Assembly (NCBI RefSeq): GCF_023555385.1
Contig: NZ_JAJSED010000001.1
Coordinates: forward strand, 1,709,501 to 1,773,500
Length of the DNA stretch: 64,000 nucleotides
Source: Guyparkeria hydrothermalis
Lineage (GTDB): Bacteria > Pseudomonadota > Gammaproteobacteria > Halothiobacillales > Halothiobacillaceae
Direction of reading: 5' to 3'
Shown: in pieces, positions 26,970 through 37,701 of the stretch
Layout: the number at the start of each line of letters is the position of its first letter
Numbering within the stretch: position 1 is the stretch's first letter
Made by a program: the position numbers and the translations under genes
The notes under the pieces: generated by a model
Database searches by the model: none
Told to the model about the DNA's origin: nothing
The model's input: only the letters and a program-made list of their open reading frames with translations

Positions 26970-27932
26970 CTAGAGGTCTGCGAGCCGACGCTGCAGTTCA
27001 CGGGCACGCGCGCGGTAGCTGCGCGCCGGCTCGAATGTCGGGTCGATGGCGAGTACCCGATTCCACAATGCGATGGCGTCGCCGAGCTTCTGGTTGCGAT
27101 AACGCAGGATCGCCCGCTGGTGATACTCCTCCACCAGGCTTGAACGCAACTGCGGCACGCGGCTGGCCGCCGGCTCCAGGGAGGGGTCTTTCTCGAGCGC
27201 CGCTTCGAGATGTTGCAACGCCTCCTCACGCTTGCCCTGCTCGAGCAGGGAGAGCCCACGGCGCTGAAGCGCCTCAGCGGCAACGCCACTGGCGCGCGAC
27301 GAGCGCAGCTGGCTGTCAGGCAGAGTCCGCGTCGTCGCCTCACCCGACGGCCGGGAGGCCTTGTCGAGCGAACGCCGCGCCGCCCCCGCCTGAGCGGTGC
27401 TCGACGCACTCACCGACTTGCCCGACGAGGGACCAACGGGCAAGCGGATCGCCTCACCGACGCGCAGGGCGGAGGGGTTTGTCGACTGGTTGTAACGCGC
27501 CAGCAGCAGGAAGAGCGCCGGATCACCCAGGTGGCGATCGGCCAGCGCGCTGTAGGAATCCCCCGACTGGACGACGTAGCGACGCGACTTCTCGCCCAGC
27601 ACCTGCTCCGGGTCGGCCTCTAGTTGGCGCAACAACGACCGGGCGACCTCATCGTCCGGATGCCGGGCGAGGTACCGATCCAGATCGCGTCGTCCCTGGC
27701 GATACTCGCCCCGCTGCAAGTCGGCCTGAATACGATCCAGCGACCGGGAACCGGCCCGCGAGCGCGCGCGCGGCCTTTCGCTGACGGTCGAGACCGTGGA
27801 AGCGGACTGCCCGGTGAGCTCCTGCAGGCGCGCATCGAAGGTCGACAACTGCGCACAACCAGCGGACAGTACCGCCAGCAGTCCGATCAGGCCGGTCCGC
27901 CCAATGTGGATTCGCCGTGTCGTTCTCGTCAT
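26970..27932 (-). CDS. LysM/TPR lipoprotein
   Basis: A 320-residue lipoprotein from the ATG at 27932 (AGGAAAACG upstream). The signal peptide ends in a lipobox, LSAGC, with C26 as the lipidated residue. A LysM peptidoglycan-binding domain lies at about 118-166 (YVVQSGDSYSALADRH ... VGEAIRLP) and TPR-like repeats on both sides (about 70-105 and 225-315). It is probably envelope-bound and binds cell wall and partner proteins. Together with the FHA, kinase and PP2C genes it may be part of an envelope-linked phosphorylation system; that is inference. Confidence 0.8.
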   Translation of the reverse strand: MTRTTRRIHIGRTGLIGLLAVLSAGCAQLSTFDARLQELTGQSASTVSTVSERPRARSRAGSRSLDRIQADLQRGEYRQGRRDLDRYLARHPDDEVARSLLRQLEADPEQVLGEKSRRYVVQSGDSYSALADRHLGDPALFLLLARYNQSTNPSALRVGEAIRLPVGPSSGKSVSASSTAQAGAARRSLDKASRPSGEATTRTLPDSQLRSSRASGVAAEALQRRGLSLLEQGKREEALQHLEAALEKDPSLEPAASRVPQLRSSLVEEYHQRAILRYRNQKLGDAIALWNRVLAIDPTFEPARSYRARARELQRRLADL

Positions 27933-27971
27933 CGTTTTCCTATTCGCACCGGGGCGCATTTCGTATCAAGA

Positions 27972-28778
27972 TCAGGCTAGGGTCATCCCGCCGAACAACC
28001 GGCCCAGCCACGATTCGGCGGGCTCGGTGCGGGTCAGGATCAGGCCGAGATTGTCGCCGTGCTCGCCGCCGCGTTCTGTGCCCCGCATCAGCCCCTCGCG
28101 CACCCCGTGATAGAGGTCGGGCTCGCGCATCAGGGCGGCGAGTTCGCCGGTCGTCAGGGTTTCCCAGATGCCGTCGCTGCAGAGCGCGAAACTGTCACCC
28201 GGCCGCACCGGAGCATAGCCGTGCTCGACCTCCGGTGCTTCGCTGCCGCCCAAGCCGCGCAACAGCACGTGCTGGTCCGGATCCCGGGAGAGATCGGCCT
28301 CGCGGATCTCGCCGCGGTCGAGCTTGAGACGGGCAAGACTGTGATCCCGGGTCACGCTTAGACATCGCCGGCCACGAAAATGGTAGAGACGGCTGTCGCC
28401 GACATGGGCCCAGTAGGCCTGACCGTCGCGCAACAGCAGCGCCACGACGGTGGAATGCGGCTCGGCGCTGACCCAGGCATTTCGCCGCCGGATTTCCTCG
28501 TGCGCCCGTTGGCAAAGCGTCTCGAGGAAGAGGGCGCCGGGCTGTTCGCGCCAGACGCGTTCGTCCCACAGGTCGCGCGCGGCATGGATCACGCCGCCGG
28601 AGGCCAGTTCGCCGGCCCCGTCACCGCCCATGCCATCGGCCAGCACCACCAGGGTGGTCGCTTCGCGCGCATCCTGCAGGCAGATCAGGTCGTCCTGCTG
28701 GGACGACCGTCCGCCCTGTGCCCGACCACCGGCCACACCCGGCAGTTCACGAATGTCGAACTCCCCGTCCCTGTGCAT
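27972..28778 (-). CDS. PP2C-type Ser/Thr phosphatase
   Basis: A 268-residue PPM/PP2C phosphatase. Metal-binding motifs are visible: QQDD near residue 28, LADGMGGDGAGE, HVGDSRLY, CSDGIWE and the late GDNLGLIL. It starts at the ATG at 28778 with GAGGAG upstream. It should reverse the action of the Ser/Thr kinase two genes away. It is about 40 bases upstream of the LysM/TPR lipoprotein in the same direction, facing the kinase pair, similar to the kinase-phosphatase pairs of type VI secretion loci, but no secretion genes are here. Confidence 0.88.
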   Translation of the reverse strand: MHRDGEFDIRELPGVAGGRAQGGRSSQQDDLICLQDAREATTLVVLADGMGGDGAGELASGGVIHAARDLWDERVWREQPGALFLETLCQRAHEEIRRRNAWVSAEPHSTVVALLLRDGQAYWAHVGDSRLYHFRGRRCLSVTRDHSLARLKLDRGEIREADLSRDPDQHVLLRGLGGSEAPEVEHGYAPVRPGDSFALCSDGIWETLTTGELAALMREPDLYHGVREGLMRGTERGGEHGDNLGLILTRTEPAESWLGRLFGGMTLA

Positions 28779-28876
28779 CTTGCGAGCGCTCCTCGTTCGC
28801 GTTTTTGACCACCCAGAGCGGGCAGCTATCCATCGGGGGCAGTATAGACGGGGGCGTATACAAGCCGAAATGGGGC

Positions 28877-30808
<1,932 letters not shown>

Positions 30809-30850
30809 CCGCCCTCCGAATGGAGACGCAGTGCGGCGCGACGGCAGCAC

Positions 30851-30888
30851 CAAAAAAGAAGGCCGGGACCCCATGAGAGGCCCCGGCC
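30851..30888 (-). terminator. Terminator of tRNA-Pro
   Basis: A ten-base stem with one mismatch (GGCCGGGACC, 30861-30870, with GGCCCCGGCC, 30879-30888) is followed on the minus strand by a run of T interrupted by one C. It ends the tRNA transcript. Confidence 0.8.
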
Positions 30889-30896
30889 GCATTGTG

Positions 30897-30973
30897 TGGT
30901 CGGAGTGGCAGGATTCGAACCTACGACCCCTACGTCCCGAACGTAGTGCTCTACCAGGCTGAGCTACACTCCG
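30897..30973 (-). tRNA. proK: tRNA-Pro(CGG)
   Basis: A 77-nucleotide tRNA on the minus strand. The acceptor stem is CGGAGTG with CACTCCG, the TPsiC arm contains GGTTCGAATCC, and the 3' CCA is encoded. The anticodon loop TTCGGGA gives anticodon CGG at 30937-30939, reading the proline codon CCG, which is the frequent one in high-GC genomes. Confidence 0.97.
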
Positions 30974-30997
30974 AAATGACCGGCGACACTATCTGTG

Positions 30998-31981
30998 TCA
31001 GTGGTCGCGCTGGACGCTGATGTCCGCCAGGGCGGACAGGGCTCGGGAGTAGACACTGTCCGGCAATACCGTCAATGCCTGCTTGGCCGCATCGGCCTCA
31101 TGTCCAGCGAGCGCCGAAGTATACGAGAGTGCTTCGGTCTGTTCAACCACCTTTAACACCTCGTCGATCCGGGCCGCCGTTTGCGCTTCGATCGCCTCGC
31201 GCACGACCTCCGCGCCCGCCCCGTCGGCCCGCGCCATGGCGATGATCAGCGGCAACGTCGGCTTGCCCTCGTTGAGGTCGTCACCGACATGTTTGCCGGT
31301 CTGCGACTCGTCGCCACGGTAGTCGAGCACGTCATCGACCAGCTGGAAGGCAACACCGAGCCGGTAGCCGTACTCCCCGAGCGTCTTCTCGGTGGCCTCA
31401 TCACGATCGTCGAGCACGGCGGCCAGCCTGCAGGCGGCCTCGAACAGCGTTGCAGTCTTGCGACCGATCACGTCCATGTAGCGCGCCTCAGTGACTGCGG
31501 CGTCGCCGATGTTCATCAGCTGCATCACCTCGCCCTCGGCAATGCGATTGGTGGCGTCGGCGAGGATCGCCATCACCCGCGGGCGGTCGACCTCGACCAT
31601 CATCTGGAAGGCACGCGAGTAAAGAAAGTCCCCGGTGAGCACCGAGGCGGCATTGCCGAAGCGGGCATTGGCCGTGTCGTGGCCGCGACGCAGAGTCGAC
31701 TCGTCGACCACGTCGTCGTGCAGCAGGGTGGCGGTGTGGATGAATTCCACCACCGCCGCCATCTGCGCCGCGCCGGGCAGTTCGGCGCCCTCGCCGCGCA
31801 ACGCACGGGCCGTGAGCATGTGCAGCAGGGGGCGGAAGCGCTTGCCGCCGGAATGGACGATGTAGCTGCCCAGCTGGTTGATCAGAGCCACGTCCGAGCC
31901 GAGCCGGTCCATGATCACGCGGTTGACGGCCTGCATGTCGTCGGCCATCAGATCGCGGATCTCGTTCAACTGCATGCTCAT
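30998..31981 (-). CDS. ispB: Octaprenyl diphosphate synthase
   Basis: A 327-residue long-chain trans-prenyl synthase that makes the ubiquinone side chain. The two aspartate-rich motifs are DDVVD at 89-93 and DDVLD at 216-220, with GGKRFRP at 45-51. The length and motifs match IspB. The product chain length cannot be certain from sequence. In many gammaproteobacteria it is divergent from rplU-rpmA, but those genes are not here; a VWA/MoxR operon lies upstream instead. The start is the ATG at 31981; an alternative ATG two codons later is equally possible. Confidence 0.92.
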   Translation of the reverse strand: MSMQLNEIRDLMADDMQAVNRVIMDRLGSDVALINQLGSYIVHSGGKRFRPLLHMLTARALRGEGAELPGAAQMAAVVEFIHTATLLHDDVVDESTLRRGHDTANARFGNAASVLTGDFLYSRAFQMMVEVDRPRVMAILADATNRIAEGEVMQLMNIGDAAVTEARYMDVIGRKTATLFEAACRLAAVLDDRDEATEKTLGEYGYRLGVAFQLVDDVLDYRGDESQTGKHVGDDLNEGKPTLPLIIAMARADGAGAEVVREAIEAQTAARIDEVLKVVEQTEALSYTSALAGHEADAAKQALTVLPDSVYSRALSALADISVQRDH

Positions 31982-32064
31982 CGGTCTCGCTCGTTACGTT
32001 TCGACTCCGGCGGCGCACCGGGCGGCACGCCGTCGCCAACCTTACACCAAGCCCCGTTGGCGGA

Positions 32065-33423
32065 CTACCGGTACCAATGGGTGGGCAGGCGCTCGGCCAG
32101 CCGCTGCCGCACCACCTCGAATTCGCTCGCCTGCGGGCGCCGCTCCGTGGCAAAGCACCACGACTCCAGCGTGACCAGGGCATCTAGCCAGACATCGGGC
32201 GCGCCACGGCGAGCCAACGCCTCGCGGGTGACCGGGCGCACAGGGCACGGCAGGGCATCGAGCTCGATCAGCAACTGCCGGCGCAGCGCCGCCACCTTGT
32301 CGGCCGCCAGCAGCCGTTGGCACGCCGCCCGCCAGGCACGCCGGGCGTGCCATCGCCGCCAGACCCAGCGCGCCGCCGCAACCAGACCCACCGCCGCAGC
32401 GGCACCCGCCAGCAACCAGGGCAGAACCGTCCACAGGGTCGCCAGACGTTGTGCCGCGGGTTCGGCCTGCCACGTGACCGCTCGGGCATCGACCCGGGTA
32501 TAGGCCAGTTGCGACCCCGGCTCGGCAGTCCGCGGATCGATGTAGGGCAGACGCAGCGCCGGCAGACGCGCCGAACGCTGCCCGTCTTCACCGCCGTCGA
32601 CCGACGGCAGCAGCGAAATGTCCACCTGCCAGGTCGACGCCAGCGGGGCCGAGGTCGCGTCGCGGGCAATCGCATGGATGGCGGGGGTACCGAGGCGCAA
32701 CCCCGGCGGTGCGACCAGTTGCGCGTCGATCAGGCGCGACAGCGCCTCTTCCGAGACCCCCTCGCCCCGGACCCGGAAGCTCCAGTTGCCGGGCTCCCCG
32801 GCGACCAGCGTGTCGACCTCCACCTGCCCGACTACCAGCTCCGGGGTCACCGGCAGATAGGCCGGCAGGTGGGCCGGCAGCTCGACCACCTCGAGACGAC
32901 GAGCAACCGGCACGAAGGCATATTCACTCTGCGCCGAGCCGACGACCTCGAAATCGATGCGGCTGAACTGCAGACGCAACTCGCCGCCACGCAGCGCCTG
33001 GACGGCCCAGCGATAGTGGCGCCGATCGACCAGCCGACCATCGATCTCCACGGTGTCGCGGCGCACCGTCAGCGGGCGGGCGTCGATGCCCTCGCCCTCG
33101 GGGCGATGCACCTCGACCTCGCGCAGGCGGCGGGCGGGATCGAGGATCGTCTGGGTGACGACGAAGGTCTGCCGCTGCACCGGATCCAGCCGACTCACCT
33201 CAGTGGTGACGATCACGCCCTCGGGCACGCGGCCGGCCCCGGCCTCGCTCGTGACCCGGGCGACCGGCGGCAGGGGCTCGATGGGGCCGAGCTCGAGGGT
33301 CTCGGCAAAGCCATCCGTCTCGAGTTCAGGCTCCGGCAGCGGAATGTCGGCCCGCACCGGCCCGACCGCCGCGATCAGCCCCAGCAACAGGAGACCGACA
33401 GTGCGCGCGTCACGCCACTTCAT
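32065..33423 (-). CDS. BatD-like exported membrane protein
   Basis: A 452-residue protein with a signal peptide (about 1-25), a beta-rich extracytoplasmic part, one membrane helix (about 335-357) and a basic cytoplasmic tail. Its place as the last gene after moxR, DUF58, DUF4381, BatA-like and VWA-TPR genes identifies it as the BatD/oxygen-tolerance-like component. The ATG at 33423 overlaps the preceding stop by four bases. Its role is unknown; the complex is thought to sit in the envelope and act with the MoxR chaperone. Confidence 0.75.
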   Translation of the reverse strand: MKWRDARTVGLLLLGLIAAVGPVRADIPLPEPELETDGFAETLELGPIEPLPPVARVTSEAGAGRVPEGVIVTTEVSRLDPVQRQTFVVTQTILDPARRLREVEVHRPEGEGIDARPLTVRRDTVEIDGRLVDRRHYRWAVQALRGGELRLQFSRIDFEVVGSAQSEYAFVPVARRLEVVELPAHLPAYLPVTPELVVGQVEVDTLVAGEPGNWSFRVRGEGVSEEALSRLIDAQLVAPPGLRLGTPAIHAIARDATSAPLASTWQVDISLLPSVDGGEDGQRSARLPALRLPYIDPRTAEPGSQLAYTRVDARAVTWQAEPAAQRLATLWTVLPWLLAGAAAAVGLVAAARWVWRRWHARRAWRAACQRLLAADKVAALRRQLLIELDALPCPVRPVTREALARRGAPDVWLDALVTLESWCFATERRPQASEFEVVRQRLAERLPTHWYR

Positions 33424-35225
33424 GACCCGTCCTCCCCGGAAAGCCGCTGCTCGACCACCGACTTGTAGGGCTGCTGGCGCAGCAGCCCCTCGATTGCCGG
33501 CCGGGGCCGGTCCTCGATGTGCTCGAGCTTCTTGCGCGCCCCCTGCAACAACCCCTCGTTGAGACGGAACACCTCGCCGCTGTCGGTCGAGCCGGAGGCC
33601 ACTGGGCCGCTGCCGCCGCCCTGGCTTTCGAGGAACTCCTCGCTCATGCGCGCACCCTGCGTCTCGTCGATCGGGTCAGGCCGCATGGCATCGAAACCGC
33701 GGAAGCCGGGCTGCTCCTCGGACGGTCCCTCGCGGGCGGCCTCGATCAGGGAGGCGGCCAGTTGGCGGTTGCGCAACGCCGGATCGTGTTGCGGATCCAG
33801 CGCGAGCACGGCATCAAAGGCCGACACCGCCGCCCGGTACCGGCCGACGAGCACGAAGGCGTTGCCGAGATTGAACAGGGCCAGCATGCGCGGCTCGGGC
33901 GACTCGGCCAGCCAGACCGCGGACTGCAACCGATCGATGGCATGGGGGTAGTCGGCGCGACGGTAGGCGGTCAGCCCGCTGCCGAGCCGGGCGGCATAGC
34001 CGCTGGCGCGATCGAAGGCGGCCTGCGCCCGGGCGAACTCGCCGGCTTCGAAGGCAACCCAGGCCTCTTCGAGCAGGGTTTCCTGCTCGGTGGCATCGAC
34101 CACCGGCCCGGCATGCGCGGCGGTGAACAACAGCGGCGCAACGAGAATCAGCGCGACGGCCAGCCATGTCTGTCGGCGTGCGGCCGCCCCCCACTCGAAC
34201 CACAACTGCAGCGCGAGGGCGACCATCGCAACCCACAGTGCCAGCACGGCAATCGACTGTTGCCGCTCCAGAGCGCTCTCCGGCACGGGCGGGGCGGGCA
34301 GGGCCGCCATCCGATCGGCGAGAGCGTCGGCATCCTCGCGCAGCACCCCGGTCTGGCGTGCTGCGCCGCCGGTCAGTTCGGCGATCTCGGCGACGCGCTC
34401 GAACTGAGGCGTGGACGTCAGGACGTTGTGATCGTCGTCGCGCAACGGCTGACCCTCGCGATAAAGGCCAGTCGTTTCACGGCCCATGGCGATGGCGAAC
34501 ACCGGAATGTCGCGCTGGCCGAGCCGTTCGGCGGCCGCCAGCACCCGGCTGCCCTGTTCGCCGGCGAACTGGCGGGCATCGCCACTGGTAATCCAAACGA
34601 CCGCGCCGCCCTCAAGGGCGTTCATGCGCGCGGCGAGATCGAAGGCCCGGTCGGGACGCGCCGCCAGGCGAGTGCCGGTCAATCCCGGCAACTCGTCGGC
34701 ATAGAAGTCCAGCAGTTCCGGATCGGGGCTGATCGGCAACAGCACACCGGCCGTGTCGGAGTAGCGCATCAGACCCATGGGCCGACCCGGGTCGGCCTCG
34801 GCGAGCAATTCCATCAGCAGGACCGCACGACCGACCCGATCGGGCTCGACATCCCGGCCGGTCATGGCCGCCGAACCATCGACCATGAACAGCACCGGAG
34901 CACGCACCTCGCCACGCGTCTCGCCGGGTTCAGGCAGGCGCGGGTCGGCCAGTGCCAGCGTGGCGAACAGCCAGAACAGCAGCCACAACGTGCGGCCGAA
35001 CCACGCGCTGCGCCCCCCCGTAAACTGCCCCTCGGCGAAGGCCCACGGGCGCAACCCCGGGTCGGCGTAGCGGTCGAGACGCGCCCGGCGGCGTCGCTGC
35101 CAGAAGGCCAGGGCAATCGGCAATGCCAGCAAGGCGAACGCTTCGGGATGCGCCAACACAGGCCATGTGCCGGCATTCACCAGCAGGCGCCAGAGGGCAA
35201 TCAGGCTGTCGACTTGCTCGCCCAT
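33420..35225 (-). CDS. VWA-TPR membrane protein (BatB/BatC fusion)
   Basis: A 601-residue protein. N-terminal membrane helices (about 28-43 and 77-93) precede a von Willebrand A domain (about 108-300); further helices follow at about 320-370, then a TPR region (about 385-490) and a disordered tail. The metal (MIDAS) motif reads DGSAA at 116-120, so the last serine of DxSxS is alanine. VWA plus TPR in one chain corresponds to BatB joined to BatC. It lies three bases downstream of the BatA-like gene. The weakened MIDAS suggests a structural partner role. Confidence 0.78.
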   Translation of the reverse strand: MGEQVDSLIALWRLLVNAGTWPVLAHPEAFALLALPIALAFWQRRRRARLDRYADPGLRPWAFAEGQFTGGRSAWFGRTLWLLFWLFATLALADPRLPEPGETRGEVRAPVLFMVDGSAAMTGRDVEPDRVGRAVLLMELLAEADPGRPMGLMRYSDTAGVLLPISPDPELLDFYADELPGLTGTRLAARPDRAFDLAARMNALEGGAVVWITSGDARQFAGEQGSRVLAAAERLGQRDIPVFAIAMGRETTGLYREGQPLRDDDHNVLTSTPQFERVAEIAELTGGAARQTGVLREDADALADRMAALPAPPVPESALERQQSIAVLALWVAMVALALQLWFEWGAAARRQTWLAVALILVAPLLFTAAHAGPVVDATEQETLLEEAWVAFEAGEFARAQAAFDRASGYAARLGSGLTAYRRADYPHAIDRLQSAVWLAESPEPRMLALFNLGNAFVLVGRYRAAVSAFDAVLALDPQHDPALRNRQLAASLIEAAREGPSEEQPGFRGFDAMRPDPIDETQGARMSEEFLESQGGGSGPVASGSTDSGEVFRLNEGLLQGARKKLEHIEDRPRPAIEGLLRQQPYKSVVEQRLSGEDGS

Positions 35226-35228
35226 TCC

Positions 35229-36185
35229 CTACACCTGCAACCGGGCGTTAAAGAACTGCGCCATCAGCAGCGCCAGCAATCCTGCACCAAGAAACCAGCC
35301 CAACAGCGGGTGCCGCGTCCGGTGGGTCGGCTGGTCGGCATCCACCGCCTGGTGGCGCGCCATGGTCTCGGTCACCGACAGCAGGGCGTCGCGGTCGCCG
35401 GCGGCGATCGCCTGGCCGCCGGACAGGCGCGCCAGATCCTCGAGCGTGGGCTCACCGCCGGCCACGCTGTTGTCGGCCGGTGCCAGGTTGATGGTAAACA
35501 GTTCGATGTTCTCGGCCCGGGCGAGGGTCAGCGCCTCGGCCGGCGACATCTCGCCGCCGGTGTTGACGCCATCGGTCCAGACCAGCAGCTGCGGCGGCAC
35601 CTCGCCGCGCTCGCGGCGCTGGGCGATATGCTCCATGGCTACCGCGAGTCCGTCACCCAGCGCGGTGGCACTGCCGTCGAGGCCCGGTTCGAGCTGCTCG
35701 AGCCAGAAGCGCAACACCGAATGGTCGTCGGTCTCGGGCACCAGCGTGCCAGCCGAGTCGGTCACCACCAGCAGCGAGAAGCGGTCACCGTGGTGTGCAT
35801 CGAGGAAGGCGAGCAGCGCCTCGCGCATGACGGTCATGCGCGAGACCGGGTCGTTGTCGGCACCCCGGAAATCACGGGCGGACATGCTGGGGCTAGCGTC
35901 GACCAGCAGGACGATCGAGCGCGCCGGCGGGTCGAGGGCGACCGACTCCCCGAGCCACACCGGCCGGGCCAGGGCAACGATCAGGCTGGCGAGCGCGGCG
36001 AACAGGAACAGGACCAGCCAACGCTGACCGCCCTGCGGTCGCCCCGGTGCGTCAATCCGGCCCAGCGCCGGATGGCGCAGCAGGCGCGCCGGCGGCCGGG
36101 CCAGGATGCGCCGTGACCAGGCGGGGTACAGCAACGGCAGGGCCAGCATCAATATCAGCACCCATGGGGAGTCGAAGCCGATCAT
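35229..36185 (-). CDS. BatA-like VWA membrane protein
   Basis: A 318-residue protein with N-terminal membrane helices (about 8-21 and 55-73), a VWA domain (about 90-270) with an intact MIDAS motif DASPS at 96-100, and a C-terminal helix (about 297-315). This is the BatA (aerotolerance-type) layout with the VWA domain facing the periplasm or cytoplasmic membrane surface. Its ATG overlaps the DUF4381 gene stop by four bases. It likely binds a metal-dependent partner and is remodelled by the MoxR ATPase. Confidence 0.82.
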   Translation of the reverse strand: MIGFDSPWVLILMLALPLLYPAWSRRILARPPARLLRHPALGRIDAPGRPQGGQRWLVLFLFAALASLIVALARPVWLGESVALDPPARSIVLLVDASPSMSARDFRGADNDPVSRMTVMREALLAFLDAHHGDRFSLLVVTDSAGTLVPETDDHSVLRFWLEQLEPGLDGSATALGDGLAVAMEHIAQRRERGEVPPQLLVWTDGVNTGGEMSPAEALTLARAENIELFTINLAPADNSVAGGEPTLEDLARLSGGQAIAAGDRDALLSVTETMARHQAVDADQPTHRTRHPLLGWFLGAGLLALLMAQFFNARLQV

Positions 36186-36685
36186 CGGCGTTCCCCCCGG
36201 CGCCAGACGGCACGACGCATGCGCCGCAGTTGCTCGGCCAGCTCCGCCGGGTCACCCGCCCGACCGGCATCGAAACGGGAATGATCGAGCTGGCTAACCC
36301 AGCCCGACCACGGGGCGACCAGCCGGTCGCGACGGGGCGCCTGCCCCCCATACTGCCAACGGGCGATCGCCATCGCCGCCCGGTCCTGCAACTCGCGCAG
36401 CGATGTATCGCGACCCGCGCGGCGGGCGGCACGTTCCAGTCGCGCGAGCGTCACGCCCAGCACGAGGTCGCGCCGACGGCGCCATGCATAGATCGCCACG
36501 GCGATCGCGACCAGCAGTGCCACCACGGCGAACCAGCGTCCATCCGCCGCTGCAGCATCGATGGCAGCAGCCGGTCCACTGACCGCCGGATCCAGCCAGG
36601 GCGCGGTGAAGACGTCCACCAGCCGCTCGGGTGCTGTCTCGGGCGGACCGCCCTCCGGATGCTGCCAGTCCCGATAATCGCTCAT
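36182..36685 (-). CDS. DUF4381-family membrane protein
   Basis: A 167-residue protein with one membrane helix (about 49-66) and a basic, helical cytoplasmic part. Its position between DUF58 and BatA-like genes is where DUF4381 proteins occur in MoxR operons. The ATG at 36685 overlaps the DUF58 stop by four bases. No function is known beyond membership of this complex. Confidence 0.75.
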   Translation of the reverse strand: MSDYRDWQHPEGGPPETAPERLVDVFTAPWLDPAVSGPAAAIDAAAADGRWFAVVALLVAIAVAIYAWRRRRDLVLGVTLARLERAARRAGRDTSLRELQDRAAMAIARWQYGGQAPRRDRLVAPWSGWVSQLDHSRFDAGRAGDPAELAEQLRRMRRAVWRRGERR

Positions 36686-37701
36686 ACTGCCGCCCCCGTC
36701 CGCCGCGCCAGCGCCACCGGCACCTCCGCGAGCCAGTCGACCGGGTCGGCATCGGCCGCAAGCGGCAGGAAGGCGGCGCCCAGCGCTTCGGCCGATTCGC
36801 GCCAGCGGGCAAGGGCATCGCGCTGCTCGCGCGCAAACCCTTCGCGCCAGCGACGGCTGCCCGTGTCGAGCCAGCGCGCCTGCGAGCCGGCCTCGAAGGC
36901 GACCAGCCCCATGTCCGGCATATCCAGTTCGACCCGGTCGCTGACGGAAACGAAAATCAGGTGCTGATCGGCCGCAAGCGGCGCCCAGTCGATCGCTCGG
37001 CCCGGACCGGTATCGGCCAGGCAATCGGACAGGACGATGATCACGGAGCCGGCGGGCAGCCGCTGCGCAAGGCGCTGACGTAGCCCGGTCCAGTCGACCG
37101 GCACCGGTGCTTCGCCCACCTCGCCGGCTGCCTCGGCCAGTTCGTTCAAGCGCTGCAGGATCGCCGCCTGCCCCGTGACCGGCCCGGCGGCGTGATGGCC
37201 GGGGCAGAAGGCTTCGCCGATCGGGTGGATCTCGACCGCCAGGTTCTGGCGCAACGCGCCGGCCGCGAAGGCGTGCGCGGCGAGCAATGCCTGCGTCAGC
37301 TTGAGGCGGCGATGGGTACCGAAGCGCATCGCCGCCCCGCAGTCGACCACCAGATGTGCCTGGCGCTGGGCGGGCTCGCGGTGCATGCGCACCACCGGCT
37401 CGTTGACGCGCGCGGAAATGCGCCAGTCGATGCGCGCGGCCGACTCGCCCGGCTGATAGGCGCGCAGCTGCTCGAAATCCAGGCCCTCGCCGAGGCGACG
37501 GGCAAGCTGATCCCCTGACAGGCGGGTGGCCGTAGGAAAGTCCTCGCCCACCAGGGAGGGCAGGCGTTCGCCCCCGGCCCAGGCGATGGCGATCTCGTCA
37601 CGCCCGGGTGCGAGCGCGGCGGTCTCGGAGCGGGGCGCGTTCGTTCGCGGCACGCCGGCCACGAGCCGTGCAATCAGTCCCTTGAGCCCGGCGGCTTTCA
37701 C
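36682..37701 (-). CDS. DUF58 (YeaD2-type) protein
   Basis: A 339-residue DUF58 protein with the family block GEGLDFEQLRAYQPGESA followed by RIDWRISAR, and a VWA-like part after it (HLVVDCGAAM, IIVLSDCLAD). No membrane helices are obvious. DUF58 proteins always accompany MoxR ATPases and are thought to be their clients or adaptors. It overlaps moxR by four bases. Confidence 0.85.
   Translation of the reverse strand: MKAAGLKGLIARLVAGVPRTNAPRSETAALAPGRDEIAIAWAGGERLPSLVGEDFPTATRLSGDQLARRLGEGLDFEQLRAYQPGESAARIDWRISARVNEPVVRMHREPAQRQAHLVVDCGAAMRFGTHRRLKLTQALLAAHAFAAGALRQNLAVEIHPIGEAFCPGHHAAGPVTGQAAILQRLNELAEAAGEVGEAPVPVDWTGLRQRLAQRLPAGSVIIVLSDCLADTGPGRAIDWAPLAADQHLIFVSVSDRVELDMPDMGLVAFEAGSQARWLDTGSRRWREGFAREQRDALARWRESAEALGAAFLPLAADADPVDWLAEVPVALARRTGAAV

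Noticed and set aside
24704-28778. Type VI secretion regulatory locus (PpkA/PppA/Fha)
   Set aside because: The kinase, phosphatase and FHA genes look similar in kind, but no structural secretion gene is present on either side.
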